Source: SIG603 sp963611165
GTDB lineage: Bacteria > Bacillota > Clostridia > Oscillospirales > Acutalibacteraceae
DNA: 14,165 nt
NCBI GenBank assembly: GCA_963611165.1
Contig: CAVDQG010000054.1
Location: 1-14,165, forward strand
Direction of reading: 5' to 3'
The notes below the pieces were generated by a model that saw nothing but the letters and a program-made list of their open reading frames with translations, searched no databases and was not told the DNA's origin. Position 1 is the first letter of the stretch. The number at the start of each line of letters is the position of its first letter. Shown in pieces: positions 1-7,555 of this stretch. The position numbers were made by a program, and so were the translations under genes.

Positions 1-55
1 AATAAAATGCCCGTCTGCGAACGCTTCGCATTCTTGACGTATTTTATTTTGCTGT
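1..55. repeat. Palindromic interspersed repeat, copy 1
   Basis: A 55-base unit that recurs at 236-290 with two substitutions (positions 22 and 26). The unit is itself an imperfect palindrome: AATAAAAT at 1-8 pairs with ATTTTATT at 41-48, with further pairing CGTC/GACG and a GCGAA-CGC-TTCGC core. It could form a long hairpin. No coding capacity is convincing. It resembles a REP/MITE-like dispersed element, but family identity cannot be assigned from the sequence alone. Confidence 0.8.
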
Positions 56-235
56 TTTTCTGTTGTGTTACACTTATTTCTTATCGTTCCAAATTTTACT
101 TTGTGTGAAAAAGTCGGCTTGTCGGTTTAACTTCGGGCATTTCGCCCTAAAAATGCTTCGCATTCTGGTTAACTTTGACTGCCTATCCTTTTTATATTTG
201 CGTTCTCTATTTATCTTCGTGCAAACAATCCGCAA

Positions 236-290
236 AATAAAATGCCCGTCTGCGAATGCTTTGCATTCTTGACGTATTTTATTTTGCTGT
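236..290. repeat. Palindromic interspersed repeat, copy 2
   Basis: Second copy of the unit at 1-55. The outer arms AATAAAAT (236-243) and ATTTTATT (276-283) are unchanged. The core differs from copy 1 by two C-to-T changes and now reads GAATGC-TTT-GCATTC, so it still forms a hairpin. A shorter related core, AATGC-TTC-GCATT, lies between the two copies at 152-164. Retained pairing despite substitution suggests the fold may matter. Confidence 0.8.
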
Positions 291-371
291 CTTCTTTTTT
301 ATCGCTTCGCTCTGTTTTTTGTTATTTCTCTTTGCGCTTCGCTTTTCTCTTGTGGGCTCCGCCCACACCCG

Positions 372-406
372 CACGCTTTTTGAAAAAAGCGTGGCAAAAA
401 CTTTTG
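372..406. repeat. Palindrome plus CAAAAACTTTTG repeat (copy A)
   Basis: Perfect inverted repeat CACGCTTTTT (372-381) and AAAAAGCGTG (384-393) around GA, followed by GCAAAAACTTTTG (394-406). The 31 bases 376-406 recur in opposite orientation at 14135-14165 with a single mismatch. Dispersed repeat; function unknown. Confidence 0.75.
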
Positions 407-436
407 TGTTTTTCTTTTTCATTTTTCTCTATGTGT

Positions 437-478
437 AAAAAATCACCGCATCCTTAATCGGACACGGTGATAATTTTT
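437..478 (-). terminator. Rho-independent terminator of pyrG
   Basis: On the minus strand, just after the pyrG stop, ATCACCG (465-471) pairs with CGGTGAT (442-448), with a possible inner TCC/GGA pairing, followed by a run of U. A T run also follows on the plus strand, so it may work in both directions. Confidence 0.85.
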
Positions 479-480
479 TA

Positions 481-2088
481 TTATTTCTCCATATTCTCAA
501 CAGCTGCCTTGATGAAGCCGTGGAAAAGCGGATGATACTTATTCGGTCTTGACTTGAACTCAGGATGATACTGTACTCCGACAAAGAAGTCGTTCTCTGC
601 AATCTCAACTGTCTCGACAAGTCTGTCGTCAGGTGATGTTCCGCTGATGACAAGTCCAGCCTCTGTGAATCTGTCACGGTAGTCGTTATTGAACTCGTAT
701 CTGTGACGGTGACGCTCGGAAATGAGGTTGCTTCCGTAGCACTTCTCCATCATTGTGCCTTCCTTAATTTTGCACGGATATGCGCCGAGTCTGAGTGTTC
801 CGCCCATATTTATTCCCGTGTACTGGTCCGGCATGAAGTCGATAACCTTATTGAGTCCGAACTCGTCAAACTCGCCTGAGTTAGCGTCCTTGATTCCGCA
901 TACATTTCTTGCAAACTCGATACATGCAATCTGCATACCGAGGCAAATTCCGAAGTAAGGAATGTTATTTGTTCTTGCATATTTGCAAGCGAGAATCATA
1001 CCCTCGATTCCACGGTTGCCGAAGCCGCCCGGAATGATGATACCGTTAAGACCCTTGAGCTGCTGCTCTACATTATCCTCTGTGAGGAACTCTGAGTCAA
1101 TCCAGTTGATGTCAACGTTTGCTCCGAGGTAGTATCCAGCATGTCGCATAGCCTCAGCGACTGAAAGATAAGCGTCGTGAAGCTTAACGTACTTACCGAC
1201 CAAGCCGATTCTTACATTCTTGTTTCTCGACTTAATCTTCTCAATCATATCGTACCAATCGTGAAGATCAGGTGTTCTCTCCGGGAGATTGAGCTCACGG
1301 CAAACGATATCGGAGAAGTGGCTCTTCTCGAGCATGATTGGTGCCTCATAAAGAACAGGAATAGTCTTGTTCTCGATGACGCAGTCACGCTTAACATTGC
1401 AGAAAAGTGCAATCTTATTGAAGATGCTCTCGTCCTCAATCGGCTCATCGGAACGAAGAACGAGGATGTTCGGGTTGATTCCGAGTGCCTGAAGCTCCTT
1501 AACGGAGTGCTGAGTCGGCTTTGACTTATGCTCCTTTGAAGCTGCGAGATACGGAACGAGTGTGACATGGATGAAGAGAGAATTCTCTCTGCCAACCTCG
1601 AGTGAAACCTGACGGATAGCCTCAAGGAACGGCTGTGACTCGATGTCACCGACAGTTCCGCCGATTTCGGTGATGATTATGTCTGCGTTATTCTTGGAAC
1701 CGACGCTGTAGATGAAATTCTTGATTTCATCTGTGATATGGGGAATGATCTGAACGGTGCTTCCGAGGTACTCGCCCTTTCTCTCCTTGTTAAGGACATT
1801 CCAGTAAACCTTACCTGTTGTAAGGTTGGAGAACTTATTGAGGTCTTCGTCGATGAATCTCTCGTAGTGACCGAGGTCGAGGTCTGTCTCTGCGCCGTCC
1901 TCTGTGACGTAAACCTCACCGTGCTGATACGGGCTCATTGTACCCGGGTCAACGTTGATGTATGGATCAAGCTTCTGAGAAGCGACTCTGAATCCTCGAG
2001 CCTTGAGAAGTCTACCGAGTGAAGCGGCTGTAATACCTTTACCGAGGCCTGACACAACACCGCCGGTAACAAAAATGTACTTAGTCAA
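481..2088 (-). CDS. pyrG: CTP synthase (glutamine hydrolysing)
   Basis: Makes CTP from UTP, ATP and glutamine in the cytosol, the last step of pyrimidine nucleotide synthesis. The protein opens with the family signature MTKYIFVTGGVVSGLGKG, whose P-loop is at residues 13-18. The N-terminal amidoligase domain covers about residues 1-265. The C-terminal class I glutamine amidotransferase domain (about 290-535) has nucleophile Cys382 in GICLGMQ and partners His508 and Glu510 in QYHPE. At 535 residues it has the usual family length. I chose the TTG at 2088 rather than the GTG at 2097: it gives the conserved N-terminus and lies 8 bases after an AGG within the SD-like AGGATAGG, while the GTG sits only 3 bases from AAAGGA. 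It has its own promoter and a leader with terminator structure, and ends at a good terminator. No defects seen. Confidence 0.97.
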   Translation of the reverse strand: MTKYIFVTGGVVSGLGKGITAASLGRLLKARGFRVASQKLDPYINVDPGTMSPYQHGEVYVTEDGAETDLDLGHYERFIDEDLNKFSNLTTGKVYWNVLNKERKGEYLGSTVQIIPHITDEIKNFIYSVGSKNNADIIITEIGGTVGDIESQPFLEAIRQVSLEVGRENSLFIHVTLVPYLAASKEHKSKPTQHSVKELQALGINPNILVLRSDEPIEDESIFNKIALFCNVKRDCVIENKTIPVLYEAPIMLEKSHFSDIVCRELNLPERTPDLHDWYDMIEKIKSRNKNVRIGLVGKYVKLHDAYLSVAEAMRHAGYYLGANVDINWIDSEFLTEDNVEQQLKGLNGIIIPGGFGNRGIEGMILACKYARTNNIPYFGICLGMQIACIEFARNVCGIKDANSGEFDEFGLNKVIDFMPDQYTGINMGGTLRLGAYPCKIKEGTMMEKCYGSNLISERHRHRYEFNNDYRDRFTEAGLVISGTSPDDRLVETVEIAENDFFVGVQYHPEFKSRPNKYHPLFHGFIKAAVENMEK

Positions 2089-2146
2089 TAATATCACCTA
2101 TCCTTTTCTGACTTGTTTTTATTTGAAATTACGATTGGATATTCAT

Positions 2147-2209
2147 AAAAAGGGGGCTGGAAACGAACGCCCTGTCAAAAGAGAGTTCTGCTTCCAACCC
2201 TTTTGTTGG
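2147..2209 (-). promoter_or_regulatory. Terminator/antiterminator structure in pyrG leader
   Basis: On the minus strand GGGTTGGAA (2192-2200) pairs with TTCCAGCCC (2154-2162), nine pairs with one G-U, enclosing a 29-base loop that can add GAAC/GTTC. CCTTTTT follows: an intrinsic terminator. It lies after the carB-dapF stop and about 60 bases before pyrG, downstream of the pyrG promoter, so it can act both as operon terminator and pyrG attenuator. CCAAC (2205-2209) can instead pair with GTTGG (2194-2198) around a 6-base loop, breaking the terminator stem. The GGGC start used in CTP-sensed pyrG attenuation of Bacillus is not seen, so the signal is unknown. Confidence 0.7.
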
Positions 2210-2229
2210 CGTAATCAAAAACAAGCTTG

Positions 2230-2258
2230 ATTATATCATACTTCAACTACACCGTCAA
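2230..2258 (-). promoter_or_regulatory. pyrG promoter inside the end of dapF
   Basis: Minus-strand TTGACG (2253-2258), a 17-base spacer, then TATAAT (2230-2235) preceded by TGA, an extended -10. The -35 lies in the last codons of carB-dapF and the -10 directly follows its stop codon (2236-2238). The expected start is near 2222-2223. A TAATCAA/TTGATTA inverted repeat (2212-2218 and 2227-2233) overlaps the -10 and start site. Confidence 0.85.
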
Positions 2259-5200
2259 ATACTTTTTCTGCTGTTCCGGTCATAAGAACCTTTTCGTCTG
2301 TGTAATTAAGAACAAGATCACCGCCAAGGAGCTTAACCTTGATGTCTGTTCCCTTTTCACAGTAACCGTTAAGGCAAGCTGCGACTGCCGATGCACAAGC
2401 ACCCGTACCGCAAGCCATAGTCTCGCCGGAGCCTCTCTCCCATACTCTCATCTTGAGGGTGTGCTCATCGATAACCTCGATGAACTCCGTGTTGACTCCC
2501 TCAGGGAAAATTGGGTTGTGCTCGAATCTCGGGCCGATGTCCTCGAGATCAAGCTTATCAATCGAACGTGTGAATACAACAGCGTGCGGGTTACCCATAG
2601 ATACGCATGTGATGTTGTAAATCTGGTCGCCGATTGTGACAGGCTGGTTGATGACAGGCTCGCCCTTGAAGGTTGTCGGCACAAGCTCAGGATCGAGAAT
2701 TGCCTTGCCCATATCAACAACTACCTTATAAACCTCGTTGTTCTTAGTGATGATGCGGCACTCCTTGATTCCCGAGAGAGTCTCAATGTGGAGAACCTTC
2801 TTGCGGCAGATATTGTTGTCATAGATATACTTAGCTACGCAGCGAATACCGTTTCCGCACATTTTTCCCTCAGAACCGTCAAGGTTGAACATACGCATCT
2901 TAGCGTCCGCAACTTCAGACGGGCAAATGAGGATAACACCGTCACCGCCTACGCCCTTATGTCTGTCAGAAAGATAGATTGAAAGGAACTCAGGAGAAGA
3001 AACCTGTGTTTCGAAGCAGTTGATGTAAATATAGTCATTGCCGATACCGTGCATCTTTGTGAACTTGAGCTTCTGGCGCTCAGTCTTCATGTTGTTGATA
3101 TCAACAATCTCTGTGTTAAAGTTAGTGTAACGGCTGAGAAGGCTGTCTGCAAGTGCGTTTGCGGTATCCATTGATGTAAGGCACGGGATACCGAGAAGGC
3201 TAGCCTTACGGCGCATCTTAACGGAGTCGAGAGCCGGGTCTCTTCCCTTTGAAGATGTGGAGATAACGTAATTTACCTTGCCGCTGTTGAGAAGTGAAAG
3301 AGCGTTGTTGGGGCCCTTATGAATCTTATCAACGATTTCAACCTGAAGACCTGCGATAAAGAGGTTGAGGGCTGTTCCTCTTGTAGCGTAAAGCTTGAAG
3401 CCGAGGCTTGCAAACTTCTTTGCAATCTCAACAACCTCACCCTTATCCTGATGTCTGACGGTGATGAATACGCCGCCCTCTTTCTTCATCTCATTTCCTG
3501 CGGCAACAAGTCCCTTGTAAAGAGCTTCTTCCATGTTGTTGCCGATACCGAGAACCTCACCTGTGGACTTCATCTCCGGGCCGAGCTGAGTATCAACGTC
3601 TGTGAGCTTTTCGAATGAGAATACAGGAACCTTAACTGCGGTGTAAGGCGATCTCTTGTAAATGCCTGTTCCATAGCCTAAATCCTTGAGCTTGTAGCCA
3701 AGGCTTACCTTAGTTGCGAGGTCGCACATAGGAACGCCTGTAACCTTGCTTAAGTAAGGAACAGTACGGGAAGCACGCGGATTAACCTCGATAACATAGA
3801 GTGAACCGTCCATGAAGATATACTGGCAGTTCATAAGTCCGATAGCACCGAGCTCCTTGCAAAGCTTCTCTGTTGTATCGATGATTGTTGCTGTCATGTC
3901 ATCGTCGATATCCGTCGGAGGATATACGGCAATGGAGTCACCCGAATGGATACCCGTTCTCTCAACGTGCTCCATGATACCCGGGATGAGAATATTCTCG
4001 CCGTCGCAAATAGCGTCAACCTCGAGCTCCATACCGCTTAAGTACTTATCGATAAGAACAGGGTTCTTCTGCTTGTGACGGAGAATGATAGCCATGTACT
4101 CCTTGATGTCGTCGTCGTTGTGAGCGATAATCATGTTCTGACCGCCGAGAACGTAAGACGGACGCATAAGTACAGGGTAAGTAAGCTTGTTTGCGGCGTC
4201 AAGTGCCTCTTCTGTTGTGAAGATTGTGTAACCTGCAGGTCTCTTAATGCCGAGCTTCTCGAGAACAGCATCGAAACGCTCTCTGTCCTCAGCGGCATCG
4301 ATACCGTCTGCGGATGTACCGATAATCTTAACTCCGTTGTCGGCAAGTGTGCGTGTAAGCTTGATAGCTGTCTGACCGCCGAATGCAACGACAACGCCGA
4401 CAGGCTTCTCGATATTGATGATATTCATGACGTCTTCTGCGCAAAGCGGCTCGAAGTAAAGTCTGTCACCTGTATCGAAGTCTGTGGAAACAGTCTCGGG
4501 GTTATTGTTGATGATGATAACCTCGTAGCCGAGCTGCTGGAGCGACATTACGCAGTGAACGGAAGCGTAGTCGAACTCGATGCCCTGTCCGATTCTGATT
4601 GGGCCTGAACCGAGAACGATAACTCTCGGCTTTTCGCTCTTGCCGATGAAGTCAAGTGCCTCGTTTTCTCCGCCTGCCTCGGGCAGATCGTAAGTGCCGT
4701 AGAAGTAAGGTGTGCCGGCGGCAAACTCAGCGGCACAGGTATCAACCATCTTGAAGGTCTCTTCAATCTTGTACTCAACGGGGTGACCGCTGATACGAAC
4801 CATTGAAGCGGTTGTGAAGCCGAGCTTCTTACCTCTTACATACTGCTCGTATGTGATTTCGCAGTCCTTGATTTCCTCCTCGTAGTCGAGAAGTTTTTCT
4901 ATCTTAGCGAGGAACCAAAGGTCGATTTTTGTCAAATCGTGAACTGCTTCCTTTGTAACTCCTCTTCTCATAAGCTCTGTGATAGCGAAAAGTCTCTGGT
5001 CTGTTGCGTCCTTGAGAATCTTCCAGAGAACCTCGTCAGGCTCATCCTTAAACTTATAGAGCTCGAGTGTGTCAAGTGAGATTTCTGCGCCTCTGACAGC
5101 CTTCATAAGTGCCATTTCGAAGGTATCGGCAATAGCCATAACCTCGCCCGTAGCCTTCATCTGAGTGCCTAAGTTTCTCTTAGCATAAACGAACTTATCA

Positions 5201-6285
5201 AAGGGCCACTTCGGGAACTTAACTGCAACGTAGTCGAGTGTCGGCTCGAATGCGGCGTATGTCTTTCCAGTGACGGCATTTACAATCTCATCGAGAGTGT
5301 AGCCGATAGCAATCTTAGCGGCAACCTTAGCGATAGGATAACCTGTAGCCTTGGAAGCAAGTGCGGAAGAACGGGAAACTCTCGGGTTAACCTCGATAAC
5401 CGCATACTCGAATGAATCAGGATTGAGTGCAAACTGACAGTTACATCCACCCTCAACGCCAAGCGTCTCGATAATCTTGATAGCGGCAGAACGAAGCATC
5501 TGATATTCCTTGTCGGCAAGTGTTACTGCAGGAGCGATAACGATTGAGTCACCTGTGTGAACGCCGACAGGGTCGAAGTTTTCCATTGAGCAGACTGTGA
5601 TAACGTTGTGAGCGGAGTCTCTGATAACCTCGAACTCGATTTCCTTCCAGCCTGCGATGCTCTTCTCGATGAGAATCTGAGTGATAGGCGAAAGAGAAAG
5701 TCCGTTTGCTGCTCTCTCTGTGAGCTCTGCCTCGTTCTCGCAGATACCGCCGCCCGAGCCGCCGAGTGTGAATGCGGGACGAACGATAACCGGGTATGTG
5801 ATTTCCTCTGCATACTCGAGAGCGTCCTTAACTGTTGTGACAACCTTTGAAGGAACAACAGGCTGATTTATGGATAAAAGCATATCCTTAAACATCTGTC
5901 TGTCCTCAGCCTTATCGATTGTCTCGGGGGAAGCACCTAAAAGTGTGACTCCGTGCTCCTCGAGGAAGCCCTCCTTTGCGAGCTGCATGGAAAGGGTGAG
6001 ACCTGTCTGACCGCCGAAGCCTGAGAGAATTGAGTCCGGCTTTTCCTTCTCGATGATTCTCTTAACGGTTGTGAGATTAAGCGGCTCTATATAAATTCTG
6101 TCAGCCATGGCTTTATCAGTCATGATTGTGGCAGGGTTGGAGTTTACAAGAACAATCTCGATGCCGTCCTCTTTGAGTGCACGGCAAGCCTGTGTTCCGG
6201 CGTAGTCAAACTCTGCAGCCTGACCGATAACGATAGGGCCGGAACCGATAACAAGTACCTTTTTAATGTTTTTATTAAGCGGCAT
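2236..6285 (-). CDS. carB-dapF: CarB-DapF fusion: carbamoyl-phosphate synthase large chain + diaminopimelate epimerase
   Basis: One uninterrupted frame of 1349 residues holding two complete enzymes. Residues 1 to about 1065 are CarB: a first synthetase half (1 to about 550, starting with the VLVIGSGPIVIGQ signature), a second half from about 552 (RVIVLGSGPIRIGQ) and the allosteric MGS-like domain at about 935-1055. CarB makes carbamoyl phosphate from bicarbonate, ATP and ammonia supplied by CarA, for pyrimidines and arginine. Residues from about 1066 are DapF, which converts LL- to meso-diaminopimelate. It starts KLKFTKMHGIGNDY and keeps both catalytic cysteines, Cys1143 (MCGNGIRC) and Cys1292 (ACGTGA). 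Stand-alone CarB is about 1070 and DapF about 275 residues, so neither is truncated. An in-frame ATG at 3090 marks the junction but has no clear ribosome site before it. The start at 6285 has AAAGGAAG 5 bases upstream and lies 17 bases after carA. Confidence 0.95.
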   Translation of the reverse strand: MPLNKNIKKVLVIGSGPIVIGQAAEFDYAGTQACRALKEDGIEIVLVNSNPATIMTDKAMADRIYIEPLNLTTVKRIIEKEKPDSILSGFGGQTGLTLSMQLAKEGFLEEHGVTLLGASPETIDKAEDRQMFKDMLLSINQPVVPSKVVTTVKDALEYAEEITYPVIVRPAFTLGGSGGGICENEAELTERAANGLSLSPITQILIEKSIAGWKEIEFEVIRDSAHNVITVCSMENFDPVGVHTGDSIVIAPAVTLADKEYQMLRSAAIKIIETLGVEGGCNCQFALNPDSFEYAVIEVNPRVSRSSALASKATGYPIAKVAAKIAIGYTLDEIVNAVTGKTYAAFEPTLDYVAVKFPKWPFDKFVYAKRNLGTQMKATGEVMAIADTFEMALMKAVRGAEISLDTLELYKFKDEPDEVLWKILKDATDQRLFAITELMRRGVTKEAVHDLTKIDLWFLAKIEKLLDYEEEIKDCEITYEQYVRGKKLGFTTASMVRISGHPVEYKIEETFKMVDTCAAEFAAGTPYFYGTYDLPEAGGENEALDFIGKSEKPRVIVLGSGPIRIGQGIEFDYASVHCVMSLQQLGYEVIIINNNPETVSTDFDTGDRLYFEPLCAEDVMNIINIEKPVGVVVAFGGQTAIKLTRTLADNGVKIIGTSADGIDAAEDRERFDAVLEKLGIKRPAGYTIFTTEEALDAANKLTYPVLMRPSYVLGGQNMIIAHNDDDIKEYMAIILRHKQKNPVLIDKYLSGMELEVDAICDGENILIPGIMEHVERTGIHSGDSIAVYPPTDIDDDMTATIIDTTEKLCKELGAIGLMNCQYIFMDGSLYVIEVNPRASRTVPYLSKVTGVPMCDLATKVSLGYKLKDLGYGTGIYKRSPYTAVKVPVFSFEKLTDVDTQLGPEMKSTGEVLGIGNNMEEALYKGLVAAGNEMKKEGGVFITVRHQDKGEVVEIAKKFASLGFKLYATRGTALNLFIAGLQVEIVDKIHKGPNNALSLLNSGKVNYVISTSSKGRDPALDSVKMRRKASLLGIPCLTSMDTANALADSLLSRYTNFNTEIVDINNMKTERQKLKFTKMHGIGNDYIYINCFETQVSSPEFLSIYLSDRHKGVGGDGVILICPSEVADAKMRMFNLDGSEGKMCGNGIRCVAKYIYDNNICRKKVLHIETLSGIKECRIITKNNEVYKVVVDMGKAILDPELVPTTFKGEPVINQPVTIGDQIYNITCVSMGNPHAVVFTRSIDKLDLEDIGPRFEHNPIFPEGVNTEFIEVIDEHTLKMRVWERGSGETMACGTGACASAVAACLNGYCEKGTDIKVKLLGGDLVLNYTDEKVLMTGTAEKVFDGVVEV

Positions 6286-6302
6286 AATTTCTTCCTTTCT
6301 CC

Positions 6303-7370
6303 TTATTTATTGTCCATCATCTTGAAGAACTCGTCAAAGAGAACCTCGGCGTCCTTAGGGCCGCCGCAAGCCTCGGGGTGGAACTGAACGGTATAAACGG
6401 GGTGATTTAAATATCTCACGCCCTCGTTTGTTCTGTCGTTGACGTTGATGAAAAGCTCCTTGGCGATTTTCGGGTCGATAGACTCCGAGACAACGGCATA
6501 GCCGTGGTTCTGGCTGGAGATATAAACTCTGCCTGTCTCGAGGTTCTTAACGGGCTGGTTAGCTCCTCTGTGACCGTACTTTAATTTCTCTGTTCGGAAA
6601 CCGTTTGCAAGAGCAGTAAGCTGATGACCGAGGCAAATTCCGAATGTAGGAATATCGAGAGCCAAAATCTCCTTGAGATTCTCGATGACCTCTTTGTTCT
6701 CGGATGGGTCTCCGGGGCCGTTCGAGAGCATGATTCCGTCGACATTAAGTGCCTTAATCTGTCCCGCTGTTGTGTTGTGCGGACAAACAATAACGTTTGC
6801 GCCTCTCTTTACGAGCTCACGGGAGATATTCTCCTTGAGGCCGAAATCGAGAAGTGCAACTCTGTATTTTCCGTCAGAACCGTTTGTGTACATATCCTTT
6901 GTAGAAACGCTCTTGACGGCATCTTTAACGGTATAGGCTTTAATTTTGTCAAAATCTGCATGAGACGGATCGGTAACGATTGCACCGTTCATAACGCCTG
7001 CTTCTCTTATGGTCTTTGTGAGAGAACGCGTGTCAATTCCGCAAAGACCGACTATCTTTCTTTCCTTTAAAAAAGTGTCAAGATCACCCTCGCATCTAAA
7101 ATTCGAAGGATCTTGACACCATTCTTTAACTATATAACCGGCAGGTCCGATAACATTGCCTTCAAAATCGGCAGGGATTACACCGTAGTTGCCGATTAAT
7201 GGGAATGTCTGTGTTACGATCTGTCCAAAGTAGCTCTTGTCTGTGAGGGTCTCAAGATAACCTGTCATACCTGTTGTAAAAACAACCTCGGCGACAACCT
7301 CTCCCTCGTAGCCAAAGGACTGACCTTCAAAAACTTTTCCGTTTTCAAGTACCAGATAAGCTTTACTCAT
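6303..7370 (-). CDS. carA: Carbamoyl-phosphate synthase small chain (glutaminase subunit)
   Basis: Releases ammonia from glutamine and channels it to CarB, encoded 17 bases downstream in the same transcript. The N-terminal CPSase small-chain domain begins YLVLENGKVFEGQSFG. The C-terminal class I amidotransferase domain has nucleophile Cys246 in GICLGHQ and His331/Glu333 in QFHPEA. From the ATG at 7370 the protein has 355 residues, close to Bacillus PyrAA. The frame stays open to a GTG at 7421, but those 17 extra residues are not family-like. The ATG is preceded by AAGAGG at a rather long 12-base distance, so the start is likely but not certain. Expressed from a strong promoter about 65 bases upstream. 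No PyrR-type attenuator is visible in the short leader. Confidence 0.96.
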   Translation of the reverse strand: MSKAYLVLENGKVFEGQSFGYEGEVVAEVVFTTGMTGYLETLTDKSYFGQIVTQTFPLIGNYGVIPADFEGNVIGPAGYIVKEWCQDPSNFRCEGDLDTFLKERKIVGLCGIDTRSLTKTIREAGVMNGAIVTDPSHADFDKIKAYTVKDAVKSVSTKDMYTNGSDGKYRVALLDFGLKENISRELVKRGANVIVCPHNTTAGQIKALNVDGIMLSNGPGDPSENKEVIENLKEILALDIPTFGICLGHQLTALANGFRTEKLKYGHRGANQPVKNLETGRVYISSQNHGYAVVSESIDPKIAKELFINVNDRTNEGVRYLNHPVYTVQFHPEACGGPKDAEVLFDEFFKMMDNK

Positions 7371-7439
7371 ATCAGTTCTATACCTCTTCTCTTCAAAGTT
7401 ATAATCCGTAAAATTGCACACTAACAGACTATTTTTGAA

Positions 7440-7468
7440 ATTATATCAAATCCAGAATTTCCCGTCAA
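7440..7468 (-). promoter_or_regulatory. carA operon promoter
   Basis: Minus-strand TTGACG (7463-7468), 17-base spacer, TATAAT (7440-7445) preceded by TGA (extended -10). Expected start around 7433, giving a leader of about 60 bases. Hexamers, spacing and extended -10 are the same as in the pyrG promoter at 2230-2258. Confidence 0.85.
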
Positions 7469-7503
7469 GGGTGAATATTTATAAATATAGATTAAATTCG
7501 ATA

Positions 7504-7549
7504 AAATAAATAAAAATACCCTCGATAAGGTATCATCTTACCGAGGGTA
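7504..7549 (-). terminator. Terminator after the GS-like/ANTAR operon
   Basis: Minus-strand stem of 13 pairs (one G-U): 7537-7549 with 7517-7529, 7-base loop, followed by TTTTTATTTATTTT. It follows the ANTAR stop codon within 10 bases and separates this operon from the carA promoter. Confidence 0.93.
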
Positions 7550-7555
7550 CTATAT

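Larger units (their letters stand above)
1..436. other. Gene-free region rich in small palindromes
   Basis: About 430 bases downstream of pyrG with no convincing gene on either strand. The plus strand is T- and C-rich, and its short open frames encode only Phe/Ser/Leu-rich low-complexity peptides without ribosome binding sites. It holds two copies of a 55-base palindromic unit, a GGGC-ATTTC-GCCC hairpin (135-147), an AATGC-TTC-GCATT hairpin (152-164), a TGTGGGC-TCC-GCCCACA hairpin (351-367) and a 10-base-arm palindrome (372-393). It looks like accumulated dispersed repeats. Confidence 0.7.

Noticed and set aside
63..457. Several plus-strand open frames of 60-71 codons
   Set aside because: Phe/Ser/Leu-rich low-complexity peptides produced by a T-rich repeat region, with no ribosome sites and overlapping frames.
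2088..2097. GTG at 2097 as the pyrG start
   Set aside because: It adds three non-conserved residues and sits too near the ribosome site; TTG at 2088 gives the conserved MTKYIFVTGG start.
2147..2233. A canonical ANTAR tandem-hairpin target in the pyrG leader
   Set aside because: One six-base loop overlaps the terminator stem, but it is AAAAGG rather than the AxxGxx pattern I recall, and the upstream dyad has an 8-base loop. Kept only as a note in the attenuator finding.
2227..2982. A 251-codon plus-strand open frame opposite dapF
   Set aside because: It lies wholly antisense to the well-supported carB-dapF coding sequence, lacks a ribosome site and resembles no family; it is a shadow of the codon bias.
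3088..3120. Independent translation start for dapF at the internal ATG (3090)
   Set aside because: No Shine-Dalgarno sequence precedes it and the frame runs through without a stop, so a fusion protein is the simpler reading.
7371..7421. Longer carA starting at the GTG at 7421
   Set aside because: The added 17 residues are not family-like, and the expected transcript start near 7433 would leave only about 12 bases of leader.
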